Part shown: one piece after another, positions 8,487 to 16,408 of the stretch | Numbering within the stretch: the first letter of the stretch is position 1 | Layout of the letters: the number at the start of each line of letters is the position of its first letter | Assembly (NCBI RefSeq): GCF_002286935.1 | Contig: NZ_MVOH01000005.1 | Span: forward strand, 22,156-86,155 | Direction: 5' to 3' | Source: Bifidobacterium criceti | GTDB lineage: Bacteria > Actinomycetota > Actinomycetes > Actinomycetales > Bifidobacteriaceae | DNA: 64,000 nt | Position numbers and translations under genes: made by a program | The notes under the pieces: model-generated | Told to the model about the DNA's origin: nothing | The model's database searches: none | The model's input: only the letters and a program-made list of their open reading frames with translations

Positions 8487-9236
8487 CTACCGCGTGCGCG
8501 TCGCTGTGCGCTTCGCTGATGCGCGCGCACGTTTCGCTGATGTGTGCGCGCGGTTCGTGGCCGGAGCCGCACCGAGGAAGTCGCCGGCGCTTGGACATGA
8601 GTCGTTGAGCGGGCACCATGCGCATTGCGGCGCGCGCGCCGTGCAGACGCTGCGTCCGAAGATGATGAGGCGGTGGGACAGGTCGGTCCATTCCTCACGT
8701 GGGAAGCATGCGGTGATGTCGCGTTCGATGGCCTCGGGGGATGGTTTGCCCGCCGTGTCACGCCATCCGAGGCGCCCCGTCACGCGGATGACATGCGTGT
8801 CGACGGGGAAGCCGGGCACGCCGAACGCGTTGCCGAGCACGACGTTCGCGGTCTTGCGCCCGACGCCGGGGAGCGAGGTGAGCTCATCCATCGTATGTGG
8901 CACCTCGCCGCCAAAGCGTGCGACGAGCGCCTGCGCGAGTTCGATGATGTGTTTGCTTTTCATCCGGTAGAAGCCGAGGACACGGATGATTGACTCGACG
9001 TCGGCGATGTTCGCCTGCGCGAGCGCGTCGGCGTCCGGGTACTGGGCGAACAACGCCGGTGTGACGCTGTTGACGCGTTTGTCGGTCGTCTGCGCACTGA
9101 GCACCGTCGCGACGATGAGCTCGAACGGCGTCGTGTAGTCGAGCTGGCATTTCGTGACGGGGATGAATGCGCACAGGCGGTCGTACTCGTCGTGCATGCG
9201 CGTGACGCGCGCGCGTTTCGATTCCTGCGCAGCCAT
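8487..9236 (-). CDS. nth: Endonuclease III (DNA glycosylase/AP lyase)
   Basis: 249 residues. It removes oxidised pyrimidines in base excision repair. The helix-hairpin-helix LPGVGRKTANVVLGNAFG carries the catalytic lysine, and PGFPVDTHVIRVTGRLGW carries the catalytic aspartate. The [4Fe-4S] loop is complete: C-X6-C-X2-C-X5-C in CTARAPQCAWCPLNDSC. A basic Ala/Lys/Arg-rich tail of about 30 residues follows the cluster. The start at 9236 is preferred over an ATG at 9266 because GGGAGG sits 6 nt upstream of it. It lies 25 nt upstream of the solute-binding protein gene. Confidence 0.95.
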   Translation of the reverse strand: MAAQESKRARVTRMHDEYDRLCAFIPVTKCQLDYTTPFELIVATVLSAQTTDKRVNSVTPALFAQYPDADALAQANIADVESIIRVLGFYRMKSKHIIELAQALVARFGGEVPHTMDELTSLPGVGRKTANVVLGNAFGVPGFPVDTHVIRVTGRLGWRDTAGKPSPEAIERDITACFPREEWTDLSHRLIIFGRSVCTARAPQCAWCPLNDSCPSAGDFLGAAPATNRAHTSAKRARASAKRTATRTR

Positions 9237-9310
9237 CTGATGCCTCCCGGTCCTATCGGATGCCATCCGAGCCTACACGCGCCCGACACCGTCCGGCAAT
9301 CGCCGATTGC

Positions 9311-10069
9311 TCATTGCTCGGTAAGGGAATGCCCGGCGGCGGCTTTCGCCTGGGTGCGTTCCTCGTCGTCCTCGGGCGGGTCAAAGCGGTAACCGACGTT
9401 GCGGACGGTGCCGATGACATGCTCGTATTCGCCGCCGAGCTTCGCGCGCAGGCGCCGGATATGCACGTCGACGGTGCGCGTGCCGCCGTAGTAGTCGTAC
9501 CCCCACACCTCCTGGAGCAGCTGCGCGCGTGTGAACACACGTCCTGGATGCTGGACCAGGTATTTGAGCAGTTCGAATTCCTTGTACGCGAGGTCGATCG
9601 GGATGCCGCGCAGGTTCGCCGTGTATCCGTTCATGTCGACGACGAGGTCACCGGAACGGATGAGCCCGTCCTCCTGCTCGTCGTCGGCCGGTGCGGCGCC
9701 CGATGCGGCCATATGGGTCGTCGCGCCGCGTTCGGAGACGAGACGCAGCCGCCCTTCGACCTCGGCGGGGGAGGCGGTCGAGACGACGACGTCGCTCACA
9801 CCCCATTCGGCGGTGACGACGGTGAAGCCACCCTCGGTGAGGATGAGGACGATCGGCGTCGACAGTCCCGAAGCGTGGATCAGACGGCACAATGTCTTCG
9901 CAGTCGCAAGGTCATCGCGGCCATCGAGGAACAGGATCGTGTTCTCCGGCATTTTCACAAGGCTTGCGGCATCCATCGGCAGCACACGCACACGGTGGGA
10001 GAGGAGCGCGAGCGAAGGCAACACGGAAGCGGGGTCATGGGAGAAGGTCATCAAGGTCAGATCCGTCAC
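9311..10069 (-). CDS. glnR: OmpR-family winged-helix regulator, GlnR-like
   Basis: 252 residues. The N-terminal receiver-like domain (LTLMTFSHDPASVLPSLALL, NTILFLDGRDDLATAKTL, LILTEGGFTVVTAEWGVSDV) resembles actinobacterial GlnR, the orphan nitrogen regulator with an atypical receiver. The C-terminal DNA-binding domain contains KEFELLKYLVQHPGRVFTRA, then LLQEVWGYDYYGGTRTVDVH and GTVRNVGYRFDPP, which match GlnR closely. No histidine kinase is adjacent. The GTG at 10069 is preferred (AAGGGG 7 nt upstream); an ATG 33 nt further up has no ribosome-binding site. GlnR is my best assignment; another orphan OmpR-type regulator is possible. Confidence 0.8.
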   Translation of the reverse strand: MTDLTLMTFSHDPASVLPSLALLSHRVRVLPMDAASLVKMPENTILFLDGRDDLATAKTLCRLIHASGLSTPIVLILTEGGFTVVTAEWGVSDVVVSTASPAEVEGRLRLVSERGATTHMAASGAAPADDEQEDGLIRSGDLVVDMNGYTANLRGIPIDLAYKEFELLKYLVQHPGRVFTRAQLLQEVWGYDYYGGTRTVDVHIRRLRAKLGGEYEHVIGTVRNVGYRFDPPEDDEERTQAKAAAGHSLTEQ

Positions 10070-10298
10070 AATGCGCCCCTTTTCGGATGTCTGCGTCGTC
10101 ATGCGCGCCGCGGGCGCGCTTTGCGTAACACATTGTACCGATAGGCACGGTACGAGCGTCTGAAGCGTTCCAGCATAAGAGCGTCGCGCGAATGTGCGCG
10201 GCGGCGGCTAGATTGGAGGGGATGCGACGGAAGCGCGGCCGCCATGCGCCGGATGGCGCGCAAGGGACGGCGCGCGCATGGACCGAAGGTGGATGGCA

Positions 10299-11042
10299 AT
10301 GGGTATAAGGCACATCGAAGCGCAACAGGGTGACGCACTGCGGACAAGCCCCGACGTTCCCGTCCGTGGGCCACTGCTCGTGCAGGCGGTCGCATACATC
10401 GTCCTCGTCGCGGTCGCCTGCATCCCCGGAAGCGAACGCGTCGCCGGCGGTGTCTATTCGCTCATCCTGTTCGCGGTCGGCCTTTTCATCATGCTCCTCG
10501 CGTTGTTCGCGCCATTGCGCGATGGGGTGCCGGGACGCATCACGGCGTGCGTCGTCGGGTTCCTGTCGATGATCTGCGCGGCGACGCCGTTTCTCGGCGA
10601 ACTCGTCTTCAATGTGCGCCCGACGGTGCTCGAAGCCTCGGATTACCTGTCGGTCGCCGCATGGCTCGCCGGCGTCGCGGCGCTCCTTGTCGCCCTTGTC
10701 GTTGTGTCGTTTGCGCGTCAGATGGCGCGCAACCCACGCCCGGACATGATCGTGCAGATGTCGCATATGGTCATGGACGGCGTCGCGTGCATCGCGGCAT
10801 CCGGATGGTGCTTCCTGCCGATGCTGTTCCACGCGCACGGTGTCGGTACGGCTGTGCGCGTCATCGCGGTCGCCGCGGTCACGACCGTCGCCGTGCTCCT
10901 CGGCATGATGTCATGCATGTGGTTGCGTGACGCGCGTCCGCTCGACGACGCGCGGTCGCCATGGATCGGCATGGGGCTCCTGCCGGTCATGCTCACCGGC
11001 GGCGCCGTTGGTATCGCGGTCTTGGTAATGTTGCTCGTGTGA
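10299..11042 (+). CDS. Polytopic membrane protein of unknown function
   Basis: About 247 residues with roughly six hydrophobic segments: LLVQAVAYIVLVAVACIP, GVYSLILFAVGLFIMLLALF, ITACVVGFLSMICAATPF, a long Ala/Val-rich segment near residue 120, one near 180, and a C-terminal segment ending LVMLLV. I see no transport or enzyme motif. ATG 10299 is chosen because GAAGGTGG lies 6 nt upstream; ATGs at 10278 and 10293 are alternatives. It is transcribed divergently from the GlnR-like gene and ends at a 12-bp hairpin shared with ppa. Confidence 0.7.
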   Translation: MGIRHIEAQQGDALRTSPDVPVRGPLLVQAVAYIVLVAVACIPGSERVAGGVYSLILFAVGLFIMLLALFAPLRDGVPGRITACVVGFLSMICAATPFLGELVFNVRPTVLEASDYLSVAAWLAGVAALLVALVVVSFARQMARNPRPDMIVQMSHMVMDGVACIAASGWCFLPMLFHAHGVGTAVRVIAVAAVTTVAVLLGMMSCMWLRDARPLDDARSPWIGMGLLPVMLTGGAVGIAVLVMLLV

Positions 11043-11085
11043 TGGTGGAAAGGGCACCGTCGCTCTTCTCTAGAATAGGTTAAGG

Positions 11086-11113
11086 TTGAGCCCCGCCGGA
11101 TGGCGGGGCTCAA
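11086..11113. terminator. Bidirectional terminator, 12-bp stem
   Basis: TTGAGCCCCGCC/GGCGGGGCTCAA with a 4-nt loop, between convergent genes. A second, imperfect hairpin (CCCCGC/GCGGGG, about 11132-11160) lies closer to the ppa 3' end. Confidence 0.7.
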
Positions 11114-11167
11114 CGCGCATCAGCCGTCTATCGTCCCTCCCCGCATTGTGGGCGGGGACGGATGGGA

Positions 11168-11689
11168 TCAGTCGTCGTTGTCGGCGTCGTGCTCGGCCTT
11201 CTCACTCGCGGCGAGGCGCTCGCGCGCGGCCTTGATCTCCTTCTCGGCGGTTGCGGCGTCCGCCCAGTAATCGCCCGGCATGACCTCCTTGCCCGGCTCG
11301 AGCGCCTTGTACTGCTCGAAGAAGTGCTTGATCTCGGCCTTGTGGAACTCGGAGACGTCGGAGATGTCCTTGATGCTGTCGTAGCGGACGTCTGCCGGCA
11401 CGCACAGCACCTTGTCGTCGCCGCCCTCTTCGTCGACCATGTGGTACAGGCCCACGGCGCGGCATTCGATGATGCAGCCCGGGAAGACCGAATCCGGGAT
11501 CATGACGAGCGCGTCGAGCGGGTCGCCGTCCTCGCCGAGCGTGCCGTCGATGTAGCCGTAATCGTCCGGATACCCCATCGCCGTGAAGAGCGTACGGTCG
11601 AGGAAGACGCGGCCGGAGGCCTGGTCCACTTCGTACTTGTTCTTCGATCCACGCGGGATCTCGACGACGACGTTGAACGTATCTGCCAT
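11168..11689 (-). CDS. ppa: Inorganic pyrophosphatase, family I
   Basis: 173 residues, cytoplasmic enzyme that hydrolyses pyrophosphate to phosphate. Family I hallmarks are present: VVEIPRGSKNKYEVDQASGR (substrate-binding Lys/Tyr/Glu), YPDDYGYIDGTL, the metal-binding signature DGDPLDALVMI, and the later D-x-K-x pattern in EGGDDKVLCVP. The C-terminus is Glu/Asp-rich (EKAEHDADNDD). The start at 11689 follows AGGAGAACACC. The length is normal for the bacterial enzyme. A 23-bp hairpin separates its upstream region from the GlgE-like gene. Confidence 0.96.
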   Translation of the reverse strand: MADTFNVVVEIPRGSKNKYEVDQASGRVFLDRTLFTAMGYPDDYGYIDGTLGEDGDPLDALVMIPDSVFPGCIIECRAVGLYHMVDEEGGDDKVLCVPADVRYDSIKDISDVSEFHKAEIKHFFEQYKALEPGKEVMPGDYWADAATAEKEIKAARERLAASEKAEHDADNDD

Positions 11690-11769
11690 GGTGTTCTCCT
11701 TGATTGATCGTGTGAGTATGAACCCGCTACCACCATACACCGCCGTACGCCGCGTGGTGTACGGCGGAT

Positions 11770-11819
11770 GCGGATATGCGTCGGGGACGGCCCCAAGGCC
11801 GTCCCCGACGCATATCCGC
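11770..11819 (-). terminator. Terminator, 23-bp perfect stem
   Basis: Arms at 11770-11792 and 11797-11819 pair perfectly around CCAA. It lies 26 nt beyond the stop of the GlgE-like gene (minus strand) and upstream of ppa, so it insulates the two. Confidence 0.75.
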
Positions 11820-11844
11820 CCGTCCGGACGTTGTCCGTGTTCCG

Positions 11845-13887
11845 TCAGTATTCGACGCTGAGGATGTGCGCGACATCCGCCCACGGCGCAAGCGCGACAT
11901 AGTTGTCCCAGCTCCAATCGAACTCACGGCCGGTGAGTTCGTCCTTGACGCGGTACGTGCCGTTGGTCGGCAGTCCGAGCGCGTTGAGGTCGACGTGGAT
12001 CGTCGACTGCTGCTCGTGGTGGCCGTCGAGGTTGACGACGACGATGAGCGTGTCCGGTTTGCCTGTGCCGGTGCATGCGGCCGGCGTCTGGCGCGCGAAC
12101 GCGAGGATCGCCGGGTTCGCGCTCGGCAGCAGCGTGAGGTTGTGGTAGCTCATTGTGGCCGGGTGTGCGGCGCGTACGGCGTTGAGTGTTGTGACGAGTT
12201 CGGCGATGCCGTAGTTGCCAGCCTGGTCCCAGTCGCGTACACGCGGTGTGCCGTATTCGTCGACCGCCGGCTTTTCGCTGCCGTCACGCTGTGTGTTCTC
12301 GACGAGTTCGTAGCCGCTCGTCACCCCCCACGTCGGCGATCCCATCGCGGCGAGGACGGCACGCACGGCGTAGCCGGCGATCGCGTTGTCGCGCAGGTAG
12401 TTGCTGAGCGATTCCGGCGTCGTCGGCCAGAACGCGTTGTGCTGCCAAAACGCGGCGTCCGAGTTCGTCTCGACGAGGAACTCGTCGACCTCCTGCCTCG
12501 TGTTGCGCCATGCGAACGTGCCATAGGTCTGCGTGAAGCCCGCATAGGCGAGCGCGCGCGTCATCGAGGGCCGGTCGCTGTCCTCGGCGAGGAACATGAC
12601 ATGGGGGTTCGTCTTTGTGACGTTCGCGATGACATCCTGCCACAGGCGCACGGGGGCGTCCTCGGGGGAGGAGACGTGGAACGCCGTGACGCCGGCTTCG
12701 ATCCATACGTCGAGCGCGGCCTCGACCGCCTTCGTGATGCCGGCGAAGTCGTTGTCGTAGTCGATTGTGCCATCGTTGCGGAACCATTGCGGGTACGTCT
12801 CACGCCACATCGTGTCGGCGGCAAACTGCAGCACGAAGTCAAGCGCGACCTCGATGCCGAGCTTGTGCGCGCACTCGACGAAGGTCTTGAAATCATCGAA
12901 TGTGCCGAGTGCCGGGTCGACCGACGTGTGGTCGGTCACGGCGCCGGAGGCGTCGACGGGCAGCAACGACGGCAGATAGACGATCGTGAAGCCTTCGGCC
13001 TTCGCGCGTTCGAGGCCGCTCATCGCGGTGCGCAGCGTGCCGGGGACGATGTCGCCGGCCTCGTTCTTCGTCGCGCCTTCGGAACGCGGGAAGAACTGGT
13101 ACCACGATCCGAAGCTCGACTTCGGGCGTTCGACGCGCAGCGCATGGTCGGCGCTTGACGTCAGGCCATCGCGCAGCGGATTCGTCTCATGGAGCGCGAG
13201 GATTTCGGCGGCGTGCGCAATCGCGATGCGGTCCGCGGCATCGACCGTCTCGTCGAGCATTTCCTTCGCCGTGTCACGCAGCATCTTGCGCTGCTGCGCG
13301 TCGAGTGCGGCGTCGCGTGTGCCGGCCCAACGCGCCAGGATCTCAGAGCCTTCGCGCGCCACATCATCGGAGGACGGCGCCTGCTCGGCGGCGTCAAGCC
13401 AATCGGCGAAGGTGTCGGCCCATCCTTCGATGGCGAACTTCCAATTGCCGAGCTGCTTCGCGACGGTCTCGAAATCGGCGTCCCATGGCGCGGCATCGCT
13501 GTGCTCGCCCGCTTGGAGCATGACGGTGTGGGATTCGAGGGCGTCGTTGGCCGGCGTCATCAGCTTGCGCGCCATGATACGGCCACGCTGGCTTTTGAGC
13601 ACGCCCGTCGCGCCGACATGGCGCGTGCCTTCCATGAAGACACGCGCGCCGACCCTGAATGGTTCGCCGAGCTCGACGCGCGCGGCGAAGCCAGCGTCCG
13701 TGTTCGCAGGGGTGACATCGGTGATCGCGACGCGGCCGAACTGTCCCGGCTCCTTCGTGGTCAACGGCAGTGCAGGCGCATCCCCCGCGAATTGCGGCTG
13801 CTTCTTGACGGCGCGCGGCTTGCGTGCGCGCTTGACGGTGCTGGTTGTTGTTTCCTGAGGTGTTTGTGCTTCTCCCATACGCATCAT
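11845..13887 (-). CDS. GlgE-like GH13_3 protein lacking two catalytic carboxylates (probable pseudoenzyme)
   Basis: About 680 residues. Order and motifs match GlgE, alpha-1,4-glucan:maltose-1-phosphate maltosyltransferase: an N-terminal domain FGRVAITDVTPAN...WADTFADWLDAAE, the FGSWYQFFPRSEGA segment, a GH13 barrel, and a C-terminal RVKDELTGREFDW domain. The nucleophile position, normally Asp in FRVDNPHTKP, reads FHVSSPEDAP (Ser406, codon 12670-12672). The acid/base Glu is kept (FLAED, Glu435). The third carboxylate, Asp of NTPDIL, is Glu492 in TTPESL. Spacings of 29 and 57 residues equal those I recall for Streptomyces GlgE (394/423/480). The loop between GTI and the barrel strand that holds ENPPKKYQDIYP in true GlgE is missing. 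The start is one of three ATGs at 13887, 13884 or 13878; none has a ribosome-binding site. Confidence 0.85.
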   Translation of the reverse strand: MMRMGEAQTPQETTTSTVKRARKPRAVKKQPQFAGDAPALPLTTKEPGQFGRVAITDVTPANTDAGFAARVELGEPFRVGARVFMEGTRHVGATGVLKSQRGRIMARKLMTPANDALESHTVMLQAGEHSDAAPWDADFETVAKQLGNWKFAIEGWADTFADWLDAAEQAPSSDDVAREGSEILARWAGTRDAALDAQQRKMLRDTAKEMLDETVDAADRIAIAHAAEILALHETNPLRDGLTSSADHALRVERPKSSFGSWYQFFPRSEGATKNEAGDIVPGTLRTAMSGLERAKAEGFTIVYLPSLLPVDASGAVTDHTSVDPALGTFDDFKTFVECAHKLGIEVALDFVLQFAADTMWRETYPQWFRNDGTIDYDNDFAGITKAVEAALDVWIEAGVTAFHVSSPEDAPVRLWQDVIANVTKTNPHVMFLAEDSDRPSMTRALAYAGFTQTYGTFAWRNTRQEVDEFLVETNSDAAFWQHNAFWPTTPESLSNYLRDNAIAGYAVRAVLAAMGSPTWGVTSGYELVENTQRDGSEKPAVDEYGTPRVRDWDQAGNYGIAELVTTLNAVRAAHPATMSYHNLTLLPSANPAILAFARQTPAACTGTGKPDTLIVVVNLDGHHEQQSTIHVDLNALGLPTNGTYRVKDELTGREFDWSWDNYVALAPWADVAHILSVEY

Positions 13888-13891
13888 TGTA
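13886..13891 (-). promoter_or_regulatory. Leaderless -10 hexamer for the GlgE-like gene
   Basis: TACAAT on the minus strand lies 7 nt before the ATG at 13878 and overlaps the ATG at 13887. If used, translation would begin at 13878. Confidence 0.4.
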
Positions 13892-14001
13892 TGGTCACGC
13901 TGTGAACTTGCCTGCGCGCGAATGACATATGGACGTAATACAGGCTCGTATGCCGCGTGGTATGCGTGCGCGAAACCGCTTCGCCTTGTCGCCTTGCATG
14001 A

Positions 14002-14093
14002 TGTGGATATGTGGATATTCGGGCGCATATATGCATCGATGTGGACACGATGTGGACAACGTGCCATGTGGATACCGCATCGTGTCGTCCACA
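14002..14093. other. Cluster of six DnaA-box-like 9-mers in a 339-nt non-coding region
   Basis: The gap 13888-14226 holds no convincing gene. Within 92 bp it has TGTGGATAT (14002 and 14010), TGTGGACAC (14040), TGTGGACAA (14051), TGTGGATAC (14067) and an inverted GTCCACA (14087-14093). TGTGGACAA is the exact complement of TTGTCCACA, the preferred actinobacterial DnaA box, and the others differ from TGTGGA(T/C)AA by one base. No dnaA or dnaN lies nearby, so this is not the normal oriC context. DnaA titration, DnaA-controlled transcription of the flanking genes, or another factor with a TGTGGA core would all fit. Confidence 0.5.
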
Positions 14094-14226
14094 TATGGCC
14101 GCTGAGCCCCTCTTCCGGTCACACCGCCCCGTTCGCGTTGCCTGCGATGCCTTCCCGATGCGATGCTCATGCCAACCGCCGCACGCGCGGCGCGCATCGT
14201 AAACGGACACGGAGAAAGGAACCGCA

Positions 14227-16212
14227 ATGACGCGATCCACACATATCCCTGCCTCCATCGTCGCCGTGGTCGCGGCTGCCGCGATCCTCATCGGCGGCGT
14301 CGGCATCGCCCACGCCATCGAAGGCGAACAGCTCACACCGGCGGACGCATACAACTTCAACTATGTGCACGATTACGCCTACTACCAAGCCGGCGTCATC
14401 GGATTCGACGGCGAAAGCCGAGGCTACTATTGCATCGAACAGGACAAGGGCTCGAATCACCAAGCCGGCGCCGCGAATCCGATGGCCGATTCGATCAACG
14501 CGCGTCGGGCGTCGGTCCTCATCAGCACATACCAGAACCATCTCGTGGAAGGGGATCCGACCCAGGCCGCGCTTGCCGTCATCATCCATGACTTCTTCGA
14601 CACGAGCGAAGGGGTCGGAGGATGGCAGGAATGCCGCAAAAAACTCAAAAAACAACATCCGGAGGTCTTCGACCGCGTCGAGGAACTGCTCGCCGAAGCC
14701 GATGCACTCACACCGGCGAAACTGACGACGTCGCTCGCATACGACAAAGGAGCGCGAAACGGCACCGTGAGCGTCTCGATCGTCAACATCCACGGCACGC
14801 CGGTCGCCGGCATCCCCTACAGCCTTGCATTCACCGGCCCCGCGGCGTTCGCGGACGGTGCGAAGACCTACCACGGCGTCTCGGGCGATGACGCGGCCGT
14901 CATCCCGTGGATGGCGACAGGGGACGGTGATGTGCGCGTCGAAGGTGCGGCGACCGTCCCCTCGGTGGACGTCATCACATCCACACAGCGCCTCGTGCGC
15001 GTCGGCGGTGGCCAGGCCGCCGCGTTCGACACACTCAGATTCGAAACGAAACAGACGTTCGCGCCGACGATCCGCACCGTCACGACGCCGCGCATCCTCG
15101 ACGCCGGCTCACCTGTGACCGACGCGGTCACCGTCGACGTCGCCGGAGACGACAACGTATGGCCTCAAGGCGAGGCGCTCACCGTCGACGGCTGGTATTT
15201 CGACGGCCTCACCACGGACATGCTCGGGCTGCGCATCGAACGGCGTGACGACGATACGGCGGACACTGTCGTCGAACGCGTCGCAGAGGAATTCGGGCGT
15301 GAGCCGGCCGCGACGGCGACCCTCACGTTCGATACCCCAGGTGTCGAGCAGACGGCCGTCGCGCGCACGGCGGACGGTGGCGAATACACGACGCCATCAT
15401 CGGGCGGGTTCGGCACATGGCTATGGGCGGCGCGGCGCGGACGGCAGCGTGGGGCGATGGGAGACTACCTCGAACGGGACATCGTGACCGATGTCATCGA
15501 CGGACAGGAAACCAATGTGACGCGCGGCGTCGTCGACGTGTCCTCACGTGTGCACAAGCACACCGTGCACGTCGGCGCGACGATCGCCGACACGATCCGT
15601 GTGTCCGGTTTCCCCGACGACCACGGCACATGGACAGGCGACGAACTTGACGGCGTCGGCGCCGACAAACGGCACGCCCAAGTGACAGTGTGGTGGGCGG
15701 GCGGCGATGCGCGCGGCGATGACGCGGCGTATCGTCCTGAAGGCGACGCGCAACCGTACGAGGGCGCGCATCACCGCATCATCGGCACATGGGACTACCC
15801 GGCCGTGAACGGTGAGTTCACTGTCGGCGGCGGGGCGCAGGATGCGCATGGTGACGCGGTCCAGATCACCGCCGACGAACCGGGATGGTATGTGTTCGTC
15901 TGGAGTTTCGACGGTGACGACCGCGTCGCGGCTGCCGCGAGCTCGTACGAGGATGCGCTCGAACGCGTGCATGTGACGGAGGAGCCCGACGTGCCGCCGC
16001 AGCAGACGGACACGAAGCGGACCGAGACGCCACGCGCGCCCGAGCCGACGGGCGCGGTGCCAGCCCCGCTCGCGAAGACGGGAATCAGCGCCGCGCTGCC
16101 GTTCACATTGTCGTGCATCATCTGCGCGGCGGCCGCGATCATCGCCATCCGTCTGCGGCGTGCCGCGATGCACCCGGAGGACATGTACGACAACGGTGCC
16201 ACGGCGGTGTGA
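14227..16212 (+). CDS. Wall-anchored surface protein with LAKTG sorting signal and possible thioester-like N-terminal domain
   Basis: 661 residues. Signal peptide (about 1-30, cleavage after AHA), a large extracellular part, and a C-terminal sorting signal: LAKTG at 615-619, a hydrophobic stretch LPFTLSCIICAAAAIIAI, then RLRR and a 17-residue tail. LAKTG is an LPxTG variant used by actinobacterial sortases. The N-terminal domain contains YYCIEQDKG (Cys69) and PTQAALAVIIHDFFD (Gln113), spaced like the Cys and Gln that form an internal thioester in some Gram-positive adhesins; this is suggestive only. The middle and C-terminal parts are beta-rich, Ig-like repeats. AAAGGA precedes the ATG. No sortase or pilin genes are adjacent. 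Confidence 0.75.
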   Translation: MTRSTHIPASIVAVVAAAAILIGGVGIAHAIEGEQLTPADAYNFNYVHDYAYYQAGVIGFDGESRGYYCIEQDKGSNHQAGAANPMADSINARRASVLISTYQNHLVEGDPTQAALAVIIHDFFDTSEGVGGWQECRKKLKKQHPEVFDRVEELLAEADALTPAKLTTSLAYDKGARNGTVSVSIVNIHGTPVAGIPYSLAFTGPAAFADGAKTYHGVSGDDAAVIPWMATGDGDVRVEGAATVPSVDVITSTQRLVRVGGGQAAAFDTLRFETKQTFAPTIRTVTTPRILDAGSPVTDAVTVDVAGDDNVWPQGEALTVDGWYFDGLTTDMLGLRIERRDDDTADTVVERVAEEFGREPAATATLTFDTPGVEQTAVARTADGGEYTTPSSGGFGTWLWAARRGRQRGAMGDYLERDIVTDVIDGQETNVTRGVVDVSSRVHKHTVHVGATIADTIRVSGFPDDHGTWTGDELDGVGADKRHAQVTVWWAGGDARGDDAAYRPEGDAQPYEGAHHRIIGTWDYPAVNGEFTVGGGAQDAHGDAVQITADEPGWYVFVWSFDGDDRVAAAASSYEDALERVHVTEEPDVPPQQTDTKRTETPRAPEPTGAVPAPLAKTGISAALPFTLSCIICAAAAIIAIRLRRAAMHPEDMYDNGATAV

Positions 16213-16223
16213 CGTGCTGTGCG

Positions 16224-16264
16224 GCGCAATGGGCGGCACACTAGCATCGTGCCACCCATTGCGC
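16224..16264 (+). terminator. Hairpin terminator after the surface protein gene
   Basis: GCGCAATGGGCGGCAC pairs with GTGCCACCCATTGCGC (15 of 16) across a 9-nt loop, 11 nt after the stop codon. Confidence 0.65.
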
Positions 16265-16318
16265 AAGCGGCGCACGCTGTCGGATGGAATGGCGCCATCG
16301 GCGCGGCCGGCGGCGTTA

Positions 16319-16362
16319 GGATACCGGTATATCGATATCCGTATCCCCATATGCCGGTATCC
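16319..16362. promoter_or_regulatory. 14-bp inverted repeat upstream of the CLC gene
   Basis: GGATACCGGTATAT and ATATGCCGGTATCC are inverted copies (13 of 14) 16 nt apart. The spacer itself contains GATATCCGTATC. It lies 47 nt before the CLC start, so an operator is the simplest explanation. Confidence 0.4.
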
Positions 16363-16408
16363 GCGCCGATCGGCATACGCGGACCGAATGGGCAACCGAG
16401 GGAGCAGC

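Noticed and set aside
11065..11075. 11-bp match (CTTCTCTAGAA) to the complement of TTCTAGAGAAG found before both amylase genes, with a similar sequence near 33540
   Set aside because: An 11-mer can recur by chance in 64 kb, and the three contexts (gene end, gene leader, signal-peptide codons) share no function.
11845..13887. Annotation as an ordinary functional glgE or as trehalose-forming enzyme
   Set aside because: The nucleophile Asp and third carboxylate are replaced and the phosphate-site loop is missing, while the overall fold is GlgE rather than TreS or TreZ.
14002..14093. The DnaA-box cluster as the chromosomal origin
   Set aside because: No dnaA, dnaN, gyrB or rpmH nearby and no clear AT-rich unwinding region next to the boxes; kept only as a possible DnaA-binding site outside oriC.
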